NCBI GenBank assembly: GCA_947579665.1
Contig: OX388345.1
Span: 67,509,454 to 67,573,453 of the forward strand
Reading direction: 5' to 3'
Source of the DNA: Sympetrum striolatum
Taxonomy: Eukaryota; Arthropoda; Insecta; Odonata; Libellulidae
Length of the DNA: 64,000 nt
Part shown: in pieces, positions 39,009 through 50,490 of the stretch
Position numbering within the stretch: the stretch's first letter is position 1
Layout: the number at the start of each line of letters is the position of its first letter
Program-made: the position numbers and the translations under genes
The notes under the pieces: model-generated
Seen by the model: only the letters and a program-made list of their open reading frames with translations
Told to the model about the DNA's origin: nothing
Database searches by the model: none

Positions 39009-39380
39009 CTACCCCACCCACTACCGCCCCACCCTCTAGCCCACCCACTCCCGCCCCATCCTCTAACCCACCCACTCCCGCCCCACCCTGTACCCCACCC
39101 ACTCCCGCCCCACCCTCTACCCCACCCACTCCCACCCCACCCTCTACCCCACCCACTCCCACCCCACCCTCTACCCCACCCACTCCCACCCTCTAACCCA
39201 CCCACTCCCCTCCCACCCTCTAACCTACCCTCTCCCCTCCCACCCTCTGTCCCACCCACTACCGTCCCACCCTCTAACCCACCCACTCCCGTCCCACCCT
39301 ATAACCCACCCTCTCCCCTCTAACCCTCTAACCCACCTGCTCCCCTCCCACCCTCTACCGTCCCACCCTGTAAAGCCACC
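39009..39380. repeat. C-rich minisatellite, about 27-bp unit, proline-coding
   Basis: Tandem units close to CCACCCTCTACCCCACCCACTCCCACC, with 27-bp periodicity in the middle and more irregular edges. Because 27 is a multiple of three and the unit lacks stops, several frames stay open: His-Pro-Leu-Pro in one, PPSTPPTPTP in another, Gly-rich on the minus strand. The PPTP frame resembles mucin-type linkers, which change frame near 39190 through a short deletion. A protein-coding role is possible only if the upstream exon candidate is real. Confidence 0.75.
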
Positions 39381-39553
39381 ACCTTATCCCCCCCCGCTAT
39401 CGAAATCAGTCCCACATTTCCCACCTACTGCTCCACCTAGACACTCACCTTCCATTCCCATCCCTATGGCCGACCCACTTCAAATCCTCTGCCCTTCCCA
39501 ATATCTTATCTTCCTCTATAACGCCCAACACGCACTCCATTCCGCCCCTCTCC

Positions 39554-40004
39554 CAATCAATTGGTACTTTCTCTTCCTCTACGATAACCATCTCCCATCA
39601 TTCATTCTTCATTCTTTCTTCATAATTTGATACTAGGAATAATATGGGCAATTTAAGGTAAAGGTACAGAATATATAAATTAAACTCCGGCCCTAATATA
39701 TCCCCCCTTATACATCATAACAAATCGATACGTTAGGCAATAGTTAGTTCGGCTAAGGGCGCAAAGTATTTTATATCTAATTATAATAATTTCAAGTAAT
39801 GATCAATTGCTTACTTCTCTTTCTCCACCATAAACATCTTCCATTATTCATTCTTTCTTCCGAATTAGACAATAGCAAAAATAGGGGTAATTCAATGTAA
39901 AGGTACAAAGCAGTTAAATTATGCATATCCCCGCCTTACACATCATAACAAATCTATACATTCTGCAATAGTTTGGCTAAGGGTGCAAAGTTTTTTATAT
40001 CCAT
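39554..40004. repeat. Diverged tandem duplication, about 247-bp period
   Basis: Two copies, about 39554-39778 and 39801-40004, share blocks in order: CTTCTCTTCCTCTAC-like start, CCATCATTCATTC, GGTAAAGGTACA, ACATCATAACAAATC and GGCTAAGGGCGCAAAG/GGCTAAGGGTGCAAAG. No coding potential is seen. Confidence 0.7.
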
Positions 40005-40147
40005 ATTATATACAAATCAAGTCTTAGAACACTAAACAAATTCCAGCCTTAAAAATGTTTTACTATACATAATTGAAAATATATTTTGGTTCGGAAGAAA
40101 AAAAATGTATTTCACTCCTGAATCGTCTTCCGTAGTAGATCGATGCT

Positions 40148-40267
40148 TTAGAGGTTTGGGAAAGACCTCAGCTCCTTCCCGCACCTGGATGCGCAGTGCA
40201 ACTTCTTCCTCTTTTTTCCCTTGGCCATTAAGTCTTTTTCCTGCTTTTTGAAGGGCACCATGAAGTC
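40148..40267 (-). CDS. Candidate 3'-terminal exon, lysine-rich, unidentified
   Basis: On the minus strand an acceptor (TTTTCCTTCCATAG) is followed by 39 codons in phase 0, starting DFMVPFKKQEKDLMAKGKKR and ending CGKELRSFPNL with TAA. A second frame across the same DNA stays open longer (to 40032), so which frame is real, if either, is unclear. No upstream exon was recognised. Confidence 0.25.
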   Translation of the reverse strand, partial: DFMVPFKKQEKDLMAKGKKRKKLHCASRCGKELRSFPNL

Positions 40268-40361
40268 CTATGGAAGGAAAATTAAGGAAATGCATCTTAA
40301 ATGTAGGATCCAATCCAATTATTTTGTATGAATATAAAAGTAAATATAAGCATAGTTCCAT

Positions 40362-42084
40362 GGAAAATAATAAAATTAATACCTAAAATGAATCATTATA
40401 TACACAGAAGTAGATTGAAAATTCAGATATTCATTTTTACCATCTATAATTTATGTTTTAAATATGGCTTCGTGAATAAGGTTTACAAATGTTTAAAAAT
40501 TTCATCCTCGTTTTTGAAAAAAATTGCCATAATCAATGGAAAGGCAACAATGCACAGAAATATTGTTCTAGCAACCAAATAAAGAAATACGGTAATATAA
40601 CAGCTAAGAAGCATCATTTAAGTCCGTGGAAAATACATTTGAACATATCGGGATCATTTATGTTTTTGGTAAATAGATTTAACTTTATCTCCGTCACTCT
40701 TGACGGCGGAACTCGCTAATTAAAGTAATAATTTTTGTAGGACGAATCCTTCCGACAGCTTATAAATGAGTCAAAATTCTTTTAGGTTACCTCGATTTTG
40801 AATCTTTTAGTAGCCGAAATACTTAAATTTACGGCTGTAACATTGCGATTTTTTATATACTTGCGTCATCTTTTCATTAAAGGGAAAATATCGTTACAAC
40901 AGATTAAGTAGATAGCCAAGAATTTACCCTTAGTGCTGACAAAAACATTAAGTAATTATTCGTGTGGAGTAAAAATGACCCAAACATTATTTGAATTTTC
41001 AAGACCTCATTCATAGTTCAATTCATAGTTCAATTCATAATCAATTGATTCAATTTATTATTGTGCATGAATGATTCTTTAAAAAAATAATTTAAAAATT
41101 TTTAAGTAATATATTCTAGCATCAAATATATATTAAATGAAATGTATAAACGCGTATCAAAATTGCAGTAACTTTAAAATTTATAATTTTTACTATTAAG
41201 AATTGACCTAAGAGTTAAAAACTAATGAAATATGTAGTAGAGGATTCATTTAGTTAATAGATCGTTAACATTGTGAAAATATTGCACGGAAATAAACTTT
41301 CGAATTTTTTTGAAACTTTCAGTTGTTTCCAAACTATGACAAAACGATAAGTTATATTTAAAAATGGGACTTTTATCCTTATCAGCGTTACCTATATTAG
41401 TTTTATTTAATGAAAGTATTTTTTATGATGTTAAATGTTTGGCGTATTAATATTATTTTAAGTAAGCTGTTATAAATTAACATTTTTAACCTTTATCCAG
41501 CCTATAAACTGCACAAAACTGGAGTACTAACTTTTAAAAAGTAATTATTCAAAAGTTGTTTGTGTGATTCTTTGTTACTATAATAGAATTACATTAAAAT
41601 TAATTTACTCAGTGAGCTTTAATAAAGCTTTTTAACCCTAAGAGCATTTTAGTCATTTCAGTTGCATTAAAAAAATGTTTGGTAAAATCTTTAAAATATT
41701 CAGGAAAAATTATGTTTTGGAAATTTTTTCATTTGGCGATGCGTTCAGTATTATTTTGAATCTTAGTAATTAATTTGTTTTTGTAAAGGCACTTATAAAT
41801 TATTGAAATTTGGTTTATATCATTATTAAAATTTATTTTCGTAGAATTGGTAACACTGATAAAATTACTTACTTTCTATTAAATTGAATTTAACTAAATT
41901 CGCAGATTATACCATAGCAAACATCTTTACATACATCTTTACCTTCATTGGTTTCTTTGTTACCGAAGGAAATACACTTCATATTGACCACACGCAAGTA
42001 ATTAAGGGTTAATATCAGAGCATGTAATGGACAAAGAACTGAATTTTACTGAAATGAAATGCATCTTTGTCGGCGGGGTATTTT
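40362..42084. other. No gene; very AT-rich
   Basis: Nothing recognisable on either strand beyond short open frames. Confidence 0.5.
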
Positions 42085-44150
42085 TAATAAGTTAATAATT
42101 ATTTATACCATTGGACTCTCCAATGAATTTGAAAACTCGATTTTCTTTATGGTTGCCGTTAGGGATATATCTCGTAAAACAATGGAAGAATATTTAAGAA
42201 GGTAGAAAAATCGATCCTAAGTTGCAATTCAAAGTAACAAAGCTATCATTAATGACTGATTAAAAAAATAACAGATTTTTTTCCTAGCCATCTTACAAAA
42301 GGAAAGACACACGACTGAATTACTTCACCGATTTATTCTAAGTGTCGTAAATTGAACCGTGAAAAACAATAGCAAAGTAAATTCTCTAAGACGAAGTCAT
42401 TGGAATCTATTTAGAATACGTAATTGTACTTAGAAAATTTGATTCAAACTGAGCTATGACTTGCCTATAATTTCTAACAAAATTAGGTCTTTCAAGTACC
42501 CAAAACTTTGCATGTTATTTTCTAGTCAATATATAAGTTAGTTTCAGGATAATTTTGATAATACTTGTAGTATACCTTATCGATTAAATATCTGAATTTA
42601 CAACAGAATTTAGTAGAGGAAAGCAAAACCCATATAATCACTTTGCAGTTTATAAACTGTGTTTTTACTTAGAATTGACCATCAGATCGTAATTTTTTTA
42701 ATAGAAGGTAGTGTAATTATTTTTATTTCTTTTCAATGGCGTACCACCAAGTTAGGCTAAATCATTTCGATTATAATTCAATAGCACGCACGTAATTTGC
42801 CAATGTTCAAATAATGTAACAGGATTCGATGTAAGAAACACGAAACATTTTTCAAATCCATAAGGCGAAGTACAGTGCTTCAGAGTAATTGAAAATTCTC
42901 ATTACCTCAAATTCTCTCTCATTTATTCTCATTCTATTCTCAGTAAGTTGGAATTCCGGCGACTCCATGAGCATCTTCAGTGATGGTTTTTCTCTGCGCC
43001 AGTAGCTTTTGATTGAGTTGTTCTCCTGGGCAATATCGATGTAAATAGATTAGAGCTCTCCTCAAACCTTAAGAAAAAATTGAAAATGAAAATTAATAAT
43101 GCATCGAAAGAACCTAATCATTAACCTATGTTTAACTAAATAGTGGTATTCTTACTACTAGAATTCTATCCAATATACCTCCGAGCCACGTCCTGGAAAG
43201 TGGAAAACCGTGGTTCGAATCCTGAACAAGTCACTTTTTTTACTTGCTCCACAACGCTTTGGTTAAGTCGTACGCTTTCCTGTACTAAGTCAAACCTAAT
43301 TTCCATCGTTTTTGAATAAGAATTAAGTATATTATTTCACAGCCATGAGCATATATGCGATAAAATTATTAATTTGTTGAATGAGGAAATACGTTACTTT
43401 GGAAACATATCTCCTTTAATTATTATTTTTTAAATCTGGTAAACTTTACGCAAAATATCAATCAGAGAGAATCAATTCAGAAATTCATCCTTTAAAATGA
43501 GAATTATTATTTGACACAATTCTAATCTGATGAAAAGACAATCATTTACGAAAGAAGATTACCATTATTTGATTAATTGTTTTCTTAATACTGTTTTATT
43601 CCAAACTGAATTAAAATTCCTCAAAAAGCACATCTCATTATTTAATTATAAAGTTATTTGGTAAGAAATACACATAATTCTGATGAGAGAGATATTGAAC
43701 TTAAGGTCTTATTTCACACACTTGAGAAGAACTGAAAACACTTTGAGAAACAATAAAAATTCAAGCATCTGCATCTTTTCACACGAGCGGTGTTTCAATT
43801 TTCACTGAATGTGCAGGGAAAATCAGCGTAGCAATAATGACGATAAAAACTGCTGTTAATTATTTCCTATAGATTATGAGTAAAGTAAACATATGTAACA
43901 CTAGACTCGCCACTGAATTTGAATCACGAAATACGTTAGGATAACCTATAGTGATGGCTCGTAAGACAATGCATGAGTATTTAAAAAGGTAGGGAAAGTT
44001 AAGCTGAATTTTAAGTAGTAATTTAAAGCGAAAGAACACTCATCGATGACTGATTTTAAAAATAACTCATTGTTAGTTCCTTATCATCCGTTCGAACATG
44101 ATAAACCACTGAATTATTTCAAGATTTATTCTAAAAGTTGGCAAGTGAAA
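42085..44150. repeat. Pair of diverged duplicated noncoding blocks
   Basis: The block at about 42085-42360 recurs at about 43850-44150 in the same orientation. Shared pieces include AATTATTT, GACTCxCCAxTGAATTTGAA, CTCGTAAxACAATGxAxxAxTATTTAA, AATGACTGATT/GATGACTGATT and ACTGAATTAxTTCA followed by GATTTATTCTAA. Spacing is about 1.8 kb. Neither copy has a credible reading frame. The candidate exon at 42940-43067 lies between the copies. Confidence 0.55.
42940..43067 (-). CDS. Candidate 3'-terminal exon of an unidentified gene
   Basis: On the minus strand an acceptor (TTTTTTCTTAAG) is followed by 41 codons reading LRRALIYLHRYCPGEQLNQK and then LLAQRKTITEDAHGVAGIPT, ending in TGA at 42940-42942. 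An AATAAA lies within about 25 bp after the stop. Residue composition looks like real protein and unlike the AT-rich surroundings. No homologue recognised and no upstream exon identified. Confidence 0.3.
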
Positions 44151-45382
44151 TTTTGAAATTTAAGTCGATGATTCAAAGAATGTAAATGTTTTGAAATGGA
44201 GATGTTTTGAAATAGAGATGTTTTGAAAGCAAGAGTAGTTCTGATAAAGAAGGTCAAGGCGTGGGCAAAATGCTTTCTAGCATTGGGAAAGAGAAAGTGC
44301 CTCGTTACCTCAAAACAAACAGCTGTCCCGTGACCTTCAGTTTCACCGAATTCCAGTTCTTCAGTTCAATTCTTAATAGGAAAAATGTCGATACATTAAT
44401 TTTTAAAATAGCCATTCATGAACTACTATAATTTTAATCCAATGATTTACCATTGAAAGAGGCCTTAAAAATTCAGAGAATTTTGTGGTCACTTTTTCCC
44501 CAAGAGACAAATTACGTATTTTTCTTGACTGGAGATTATCAATAAGATTTTTTGATTCGAATTTTCAAAAACATTAATATAAAAATCAACTCACGGCTTA
44601 TCAATGTTTACCAACTTTTAGATAATCAGCTGTCTCGTGATCTTGGTCGTGACATTCACTTGCCTCGGAGATTCACTTTCCCAATTGGTGAGAAAAACCA
44701 GCGGAGTATTTATCAGACCAGGATCATTCCAAATATTGGATGCCTGAAAATAAAGATATGCAGTATTATTACGTATAGTCTTTAAGAGTACTCATTTCTT
44801 TATTATAAATTTATAGTCATCACGTAAATATGAATTCAATTACCGATGCAATATGAAAATCATTGTATCGGCAAAACATGCTTGAATCCGGGTGTAAAGC
44901 TATTGAATAGATCCATCGAATTACTAGTAGATTTATTTACTTTATCGATGTGTTTTTGAAAAGTTGGGCAAACATTATATATTCACATATTTCAGTAGAA
45001 AATTGAAGTATTTTTGGCCTAAGAATCCACTAAGGTCGGAAAACCTAATCAAATTTGTTCTCGATTTTTAGATGTCAACGAGAATATACCAAATGTGATA
45101 AAAACTTTCCAATTCACCATGAAATATACCAAAAAGAGCAAAAACGCGAAATTTCGGTCGGAAATCTCATTTTTTTCGGCTTAATATGTTAAACTTTCGA
45201 GAAAACCAATTAATATCTCTACCCGTATTGAGGTTTTTAATAAGATCTAACCAAGTATGGTAAAAAACTCCAATTTATCAAATATTTTACCAAAACCAGG
45301 GCAAAAACTTGAACTTTCTTTAAAATATTTTAGTTATTTGGGCGTATATAGCTCTACCTTTAAATTAACCTTAAATTAAGAT
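44151..45382. other. No gene; approach to the satellite domain
   Basis: From about 45.0 kb the sequence takes on satellite-like features (AAATTTCGGTCGGAAAT, CCAAAACCAGGGCAAAAAC) without clear periodicity, probably the eroded edge of the array. Confidence 0.4.
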
Positions 45383-45768
45383 CGTATAAAGACAGCAAAA
45401 AAATCCTCAAAAAAGCTAAAAAAAAGTCAAAACAGCTAATAAATCGTCAAAAAAATCCTAGCAATCGTCAAAATCAGCTACATATCGTAAAATACAGCTA
45501 AATATTCATCAAAAACAGCAAAAAAATTGTCAAAACAGATAAAAATCGTCACCATCAATAAAAAATCGTTAGAAACAGCTAAAATTTCCAGAAAAACAGC
45601 TAAAAATTGTCAAAACATATTAAAATCGTCACAAATAACAAAAAATCGTTAAAAACAGCAATTAATTCGTCAAAACAGCTTTAAGTCGTTAGAACAGCTA
45701 CAAAAAAGTCAAAAACAGCTAAACAAATCGCCAAATCAGCTAAAAATTCGTCAGAAAGTTTAAAAATT
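45383..45768. repeat. Satellite B, about 20-bp units
   Basis: Irregular tandem repeats around CAGCTAAAAATCGTCAAAAA, many with one- to three-base indels. No coding potential. Confidence 0.85.
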
Positions 45769-46090
45769 GTTAACTGAGCGTAACTAAGCTTTCGCAACAG
45801 TGCAGCTCACGATCTTTTCAATTCATTCTCAGTCATTGCTGGCTAATTTTTGCTGTGAGCGTTGCAAAGGTTCTACACAATTTCTCGGCAACGATCTTTC
45901 TTTTTTCATTTAATCATTGACCTACGAATTGGCTTCGTTTGCAGACTTCAATTGATATCATGCTTTTTTAGACCTGTGCTAGTTATTTGAACTCCGATTT
46001 TACCTGTGATCAAAACTTTGAAACTTTGCTGAGATGCCAAAACGATTTTGTAACTGTTTCTGATGATTTTTAGCATTTTTTTTAAATCGA
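45769..46090. repeat. Segment E, copy 1 (non-tandem satellite spacer)
   Basis: About 320 bp of complex sequence, from GTAACTAAGCTTTCGCAAC to TTTTTAGCATTTTTTTTAAA, flanked by B units on both sides. A highly similar copy lies at 52999-53328 and a truncated tail copy at 49312-49372. It contains no ORF or RNA that I recognise. Confidence 0.85.
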
Positions 46091-46345
46091 AAAAACAGCT
46101 AAAAAATAGTCAAAACAGCAATTAATCGTCAATAAATGCTAACAAACGAAAAAACGGCTTAAAAACATCAAATACAGCTTAAAATTCGTCAAAAACAGCT
46201 TAAAATTCGTCAAAACAGTTAAAAAATCCTCAAAAACAGCTAAAAAATAGTCAAAACGGCTTAAAATTGTAAAAAATGCTAAATATCATCAATACTGCTA
46301 AAACATCATAAAACAAAATGCAAAAAATCGTCAAAACAGGTAATA
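46091..46345. repeat. Satellite B
   Basis: Further degenerate B units (CAGCTTAAAATTCGTCAAAA) between segment E and satellite A. Confidence 0.8.
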
Positions 46346-48715
46346 TTCGATCATATCTTCGTAAAATAACGAAAAATAAGGAAAAATTAACGAAAAAAGA
46401 CTGAATAATGGTGAAATTTACCGCTTTCGATGCTTTTTTCGATCATATCTTGGCAAAATCACGAAAATTCAGGAAAAATAGACGGAAAAAGACAAAAAAA
46501 TCGGTGAAAATATCCGTTTTCGATGCTTTTTATCATATCTTGGCAAAATCACGAACAGTGAGGCAAAATAGGCAAAATAAGATTTAAATTTCGTTGATAT
46601 TATCCGTTTTTTATGCTTTTTTCGGTCATATCCTGGCAAAATCACGATAACTAAGGCAAAATTGAGGATAAACATTGAAATTTCGTTGAAATAATACGTT
46701 TTCGATGCTTTTTTAATCACATCTTGGCTAAATCACAATAACTAAGGCAGAATAGGGGAAAAAAATTGAAATTTCCGTAAAATTATCCGTTTTCGATGCT
46801 TTTTTCGATCATCTCTTGGGAAAATCATGAACACTACGGCGAAATATAGGAAAACATTGATATATCGTTGAACATTTCCGTTTTCGATGCTTTATTTGAT
46901 TACATCTCGAAATAAAGCCGAAAATAAGGGCAAAATCGAGGAAAAAAATTGAAATTTCGGTGTAGTTATACGATTTCGAGGCTTTTTTCAATAAAATCTT
47001 GTAAAAATCAAGAAAACTAAGACAAAATAGAGGAAAAAGATTGAAATTTTGGTGATACTAACTGTTTTCGATGCATTTTTCGATCATCACTTGGCTAAAT
47101 CACCAAAAGTAAATAGACGAATAAAGATTGATATTTCGTTGAAATTTTCCGTTTTTGATCCTTTTTTGGATGACATCTTGGCAAAATCACAGTAAATTAG
47201 GCAAAATAGAAGTAAAAGGTTAAAATTTCGTTGAAATTATCCGTTTTAGATCTTTTTTTAAAATCATATCTTTGCAAAATCATAAAGACTAAGGCAAAAT
47301 AGAGGAAAAACATTGAAATTTCGTTGAAATTATCCGTTTTCGATCCTTTTTTGAAAGATATCTTGGCAAAATCACAAAAAATTAGGCAAAATAGAAGTAA
47401 AAGGTTAATGTTTCGGTGAAATTATCTGTTTTAGATCCTTTTTTATAATCATATTCTTGCAAAATCATAAAGACTAAGGCAAAATAGAGGAGAAAGTTTG
47501 AAATTTCGGTGAAATTATACGATTTCGATGCTTTTTTCGATCATATCTTGGCTAAATCACAAAAACTAAGGCAAAATATAGGAAAAAGATGGAAATTTCG
47601 TTGAAACTATCCGTTGTCGTTGCTTTTTTCGATCATATCCTTGCAAAATCACGATAACTAAGGCAAAATAGACGAATAAAGATTGATATTTCGTTGAAAT
47701 TTCCGTTTTCGATCCTTTTTTGGATCATATCTTGTCAATATCACAAAATGTAAGGCAAAATAGGGGAAAAGGATAGAAATTTCGTTGAAATTATCCGTTT
47801 TTGATGTTTTATTTGATTACATCTCGATAAAAAGCCGAAAATAAGGGCAAAATCGAGGAAAAAAATTGAAATTTCGGCGTAGTTATACGATTTCGATGCT
47901 TTTTTCAATAATATCTTGTAAAATCAATAAAACTAAGGCAAAATAGACGAATAAAGATTGATATTTCGTTGAAATTTTCCGTTTTCGATGCTTTATTCGA
48001 TCATATCTTGGCTAAATAACGAAAATTAAGGCAAAATATAGGAAAAAGATTGAAATTTTGGTGAAATTATCCGTTATCGATCCTTTTTTGGATTATATCT
48101 TGTCAATATCACGAAATGTAAGGCAAAATAGGGGAAAAAGATTGAAATTTCGTTGAAATTATCCGTTTTAGATGATTTTTTCGATCATATCTTGCCAATA
48201 TCACGAAAACCAAGGCAAAATAGAAGACAAAAGAAATAAATTTCGTTGAAATTATCCGTTTTTGCTGCAATTATTGATCATATCCCGGTAAAAAGACGAA
48301 AATTATGCTAAAAAAGATGAAGAAAATTGAAATATCGCTTAAATTAGCCGATTTACCTGTTCGCTTTTTTCAATCATATCTCGATAAAATGACGAAAGTC
48401 AGTTAAAATGTACGAAAAAAAAATGAAATTTCGTTGAAATGATCCGTTCTTGTTGTTTTTTCGATCATATCTCGATAAAAAACGAAAATGAAGGCAAAAT
48501 AAGGGAAAAAAATTAAATCAGGGTAAATTTATCCGATTTTTTTTCCTTTTATCCATCACATCTCGAAAAAATGACGAAATGTAAGGCAAAATAGAGGAAA
48601 ACCATCGAAATTTCGGTGAAATTATCCGTTTTAATTCCTGTTTACGATAATCTCGATCATATGACGAAATTTAAGGCAAAGTAGAGAAATAAATTTGAAA
48701 TTCCGCTCAAATTTA
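46346..48715 (+). repeat. Satellite A, about 93-bp monomer
   Basis: About 25 monomers. Consensus features in order: TTCGATCATATCTTGGCAAA, ATCACGAAAACTAAGGCAAA, ATAGAGGAAAAAGATTGAAA, TTTCGTTGAAATTATCCGTT, TTCGATGCTTTT. Monomers differ by scattered substitutions and small indels. Since 93 is divisible by three, some reverse frames run open across two or three monomers (for example 46469-46720), which is not evidence of a gene. Confidence 0.92.
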
Positions 48716-49311
48716 TCCGTTAATTATATATGGAGGCGGCCTATAATAGTCGATTGCTGGAATCAACCTCCCGGAGTCTATTTACAATTGTCGACCTCCC
48801 AAATTCGACCACCCCGAGTTGACCTACCGGAGTCGACTTCAATAACTGCGTAAATTGACCTCCCTTAATCGACCTCCCGGAATGGACCTCGCCGAGTCCA
48901 TCTCGGGTCATCGACCTCGGGTCATTGACCTCGAGTGATCGACCACGGGTCATCGACCTCGGGTCATTGACCTCGGGTCATCGGCCTAGGGTCATCGACC
49001 TCTGGTCATCGGCCTCGGGTCATCGACCTCGGGTCATTGACCTCGTGTCATCGACCTCGGGTCATCGACCTCGGGTCATCGACCTTGGGTCATCGATCTC
49101 GGGTCATTGACCTCATGTCATTGATCTCGGGTCATTGACCTCGGGTCATCGCCCTTGGGTCATCGACCTCGGGTCATCGACCTTGGGTCATTGACCTCGG
49201 GTCATTGATCTCGGGTCATTGACCTCGGGTCATGGACCTAGGGGTCATCGACCTCGAGTCATTGACCTAGGGTCATTGATCTCAGGTCATAGACCGTAAC
49301 TCATCCCGGAG
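48716..49311. repeat. Satellites D then C, 14-bp units
   Basis: After a junction with ATATATGGAGGCGGCCTATA, D units (TCGACCTCCCGGAG) run to about 48.9 kb, then C units (TCGACCTCGGGTCA and the TTGACCT variant) to about 49.3 kb, closing with TAGACCGTAA. Several exact RGGTCATTGACCT palindromes are present. Confidence 0.9.
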
Positions 49312-49625
49312 TTGCTGAGATGCCAAAACGATTTTGTAACTGTTTTTGACGATTTTTAGCATTTTTTTTAATCTAAAAAACAGCTAAAAAATAGTCAAAA
49401 AAGCAATTAATCGTTAAAAACGCTAAATATCGTAAAAAATAGCTTAAAATCATCAAATACAGCTAAAAAGTCGTCAAAAACAGCTAAAAATCGTCATAAC
49501 AGTAAAAAAAATCCTCAAAAACAGCTAAAAAAATAGTCAAAACGGCTAAAAATTGTAAAAAATGCTAATAACATCAATACAGCTAAAACATCATAGAACA
49601 AAATGCAAAACAATTGTCAGAACAG
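49312..49625. repeat. Truncated segment E and satellite B
   Basis: 49312-49372 matches the last about 60 bp of segment E (GCTGAGATGCCAAAACGATT) and is followed by B units to 49625. Confidence 0.8.
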
Positions 49626-50490
49626 TTTATATTCGATCATATCTTCGTAAAATCACGAAAAATAAGGAAAAATTGAGGAAAAAAGATTCAATTTAGGTGA
49701 AATTTACCGTCTTCGATGCTTTATTCGATCATATCTTGGCAAAATCAGGAAAACTAAGGTAATATACAGGAAAAAATTTGAAATTTCATAAAAAATTATC
49801 CGTTTTCGATGCTTTTTTCGATCATATCTTGGCAAAATCAGGAAAACTAAGGTAATATAGAGGAAAAAATTTGAAATTTGGTAAAAATTATCCGTTTTCG
49901 ATGCTTTTTTCGATCATATCTTGTCAAAAACACGTAAACTTAGAGGGAGAGAATTGAAATATCGTTAAAAATATCCGTGTTCGTTGTTTTCTTTGATTTT
50001 ATCTCGATAAAATGCCGAAAATAAGGGCAAAATCAAGGAAAGAATTGTAATTTAAGTGAAATTTACCGGTTTCGATGGTTTCTTCGATCATTTCCTCGCA
50101 AAATCACAAATATTAGGCAAAATATTGGAATAACATTGAATTTTCGGTGTAATTATACGTTTCCGTTTTTTTTTCGATCATATCTTGGCAAAATCACAAA
50201 AAATAAGGCAAAATAGAACTAAAAAGGTAAAATTTCGGTGAAATTATCCGTTTTAGATCCTTTTTTAATCACATCTTTGCAAAATCATAAGGACTAAGGC
50301 AAAATAGAGGAGAAAGTTTGAAATTTCGGTGAAATTATGCGATTTCGATGCTTTTTTCGATCATATCTTGGCTAAATCACGAAGACTAAGGCAAAATATA
50401 GGAAAAAGATTGGAATTTCGTTAAAACTATCCATTTTCGTTGCTTTTTTCGATCATATCCTTGCAAAATCACGATAACTAAGGCAAAATG
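49626..50490 (+). repeat. Satellite A
   Basis: About nine 93-bp monomers in the same orientation as the block at 46.3 kb, ending abruptly inside a monomer at AAGGCAAAATGGAGG where C units begin. Confidence 0.9.

Noticed and set aside
38978..39286. Glycine-rich 102-codon open frame on the minus strand
   Set aside because: It is the complement of the C-rich minisatellite; every frame is open because the unit lacks stops.
43180..43250. B-box-like GGTTCGAATCC followed by a T run
   Set aside because: No A box, cloverleaf or acceptor pairing could be built; too weak to call a tRNA or SINE.
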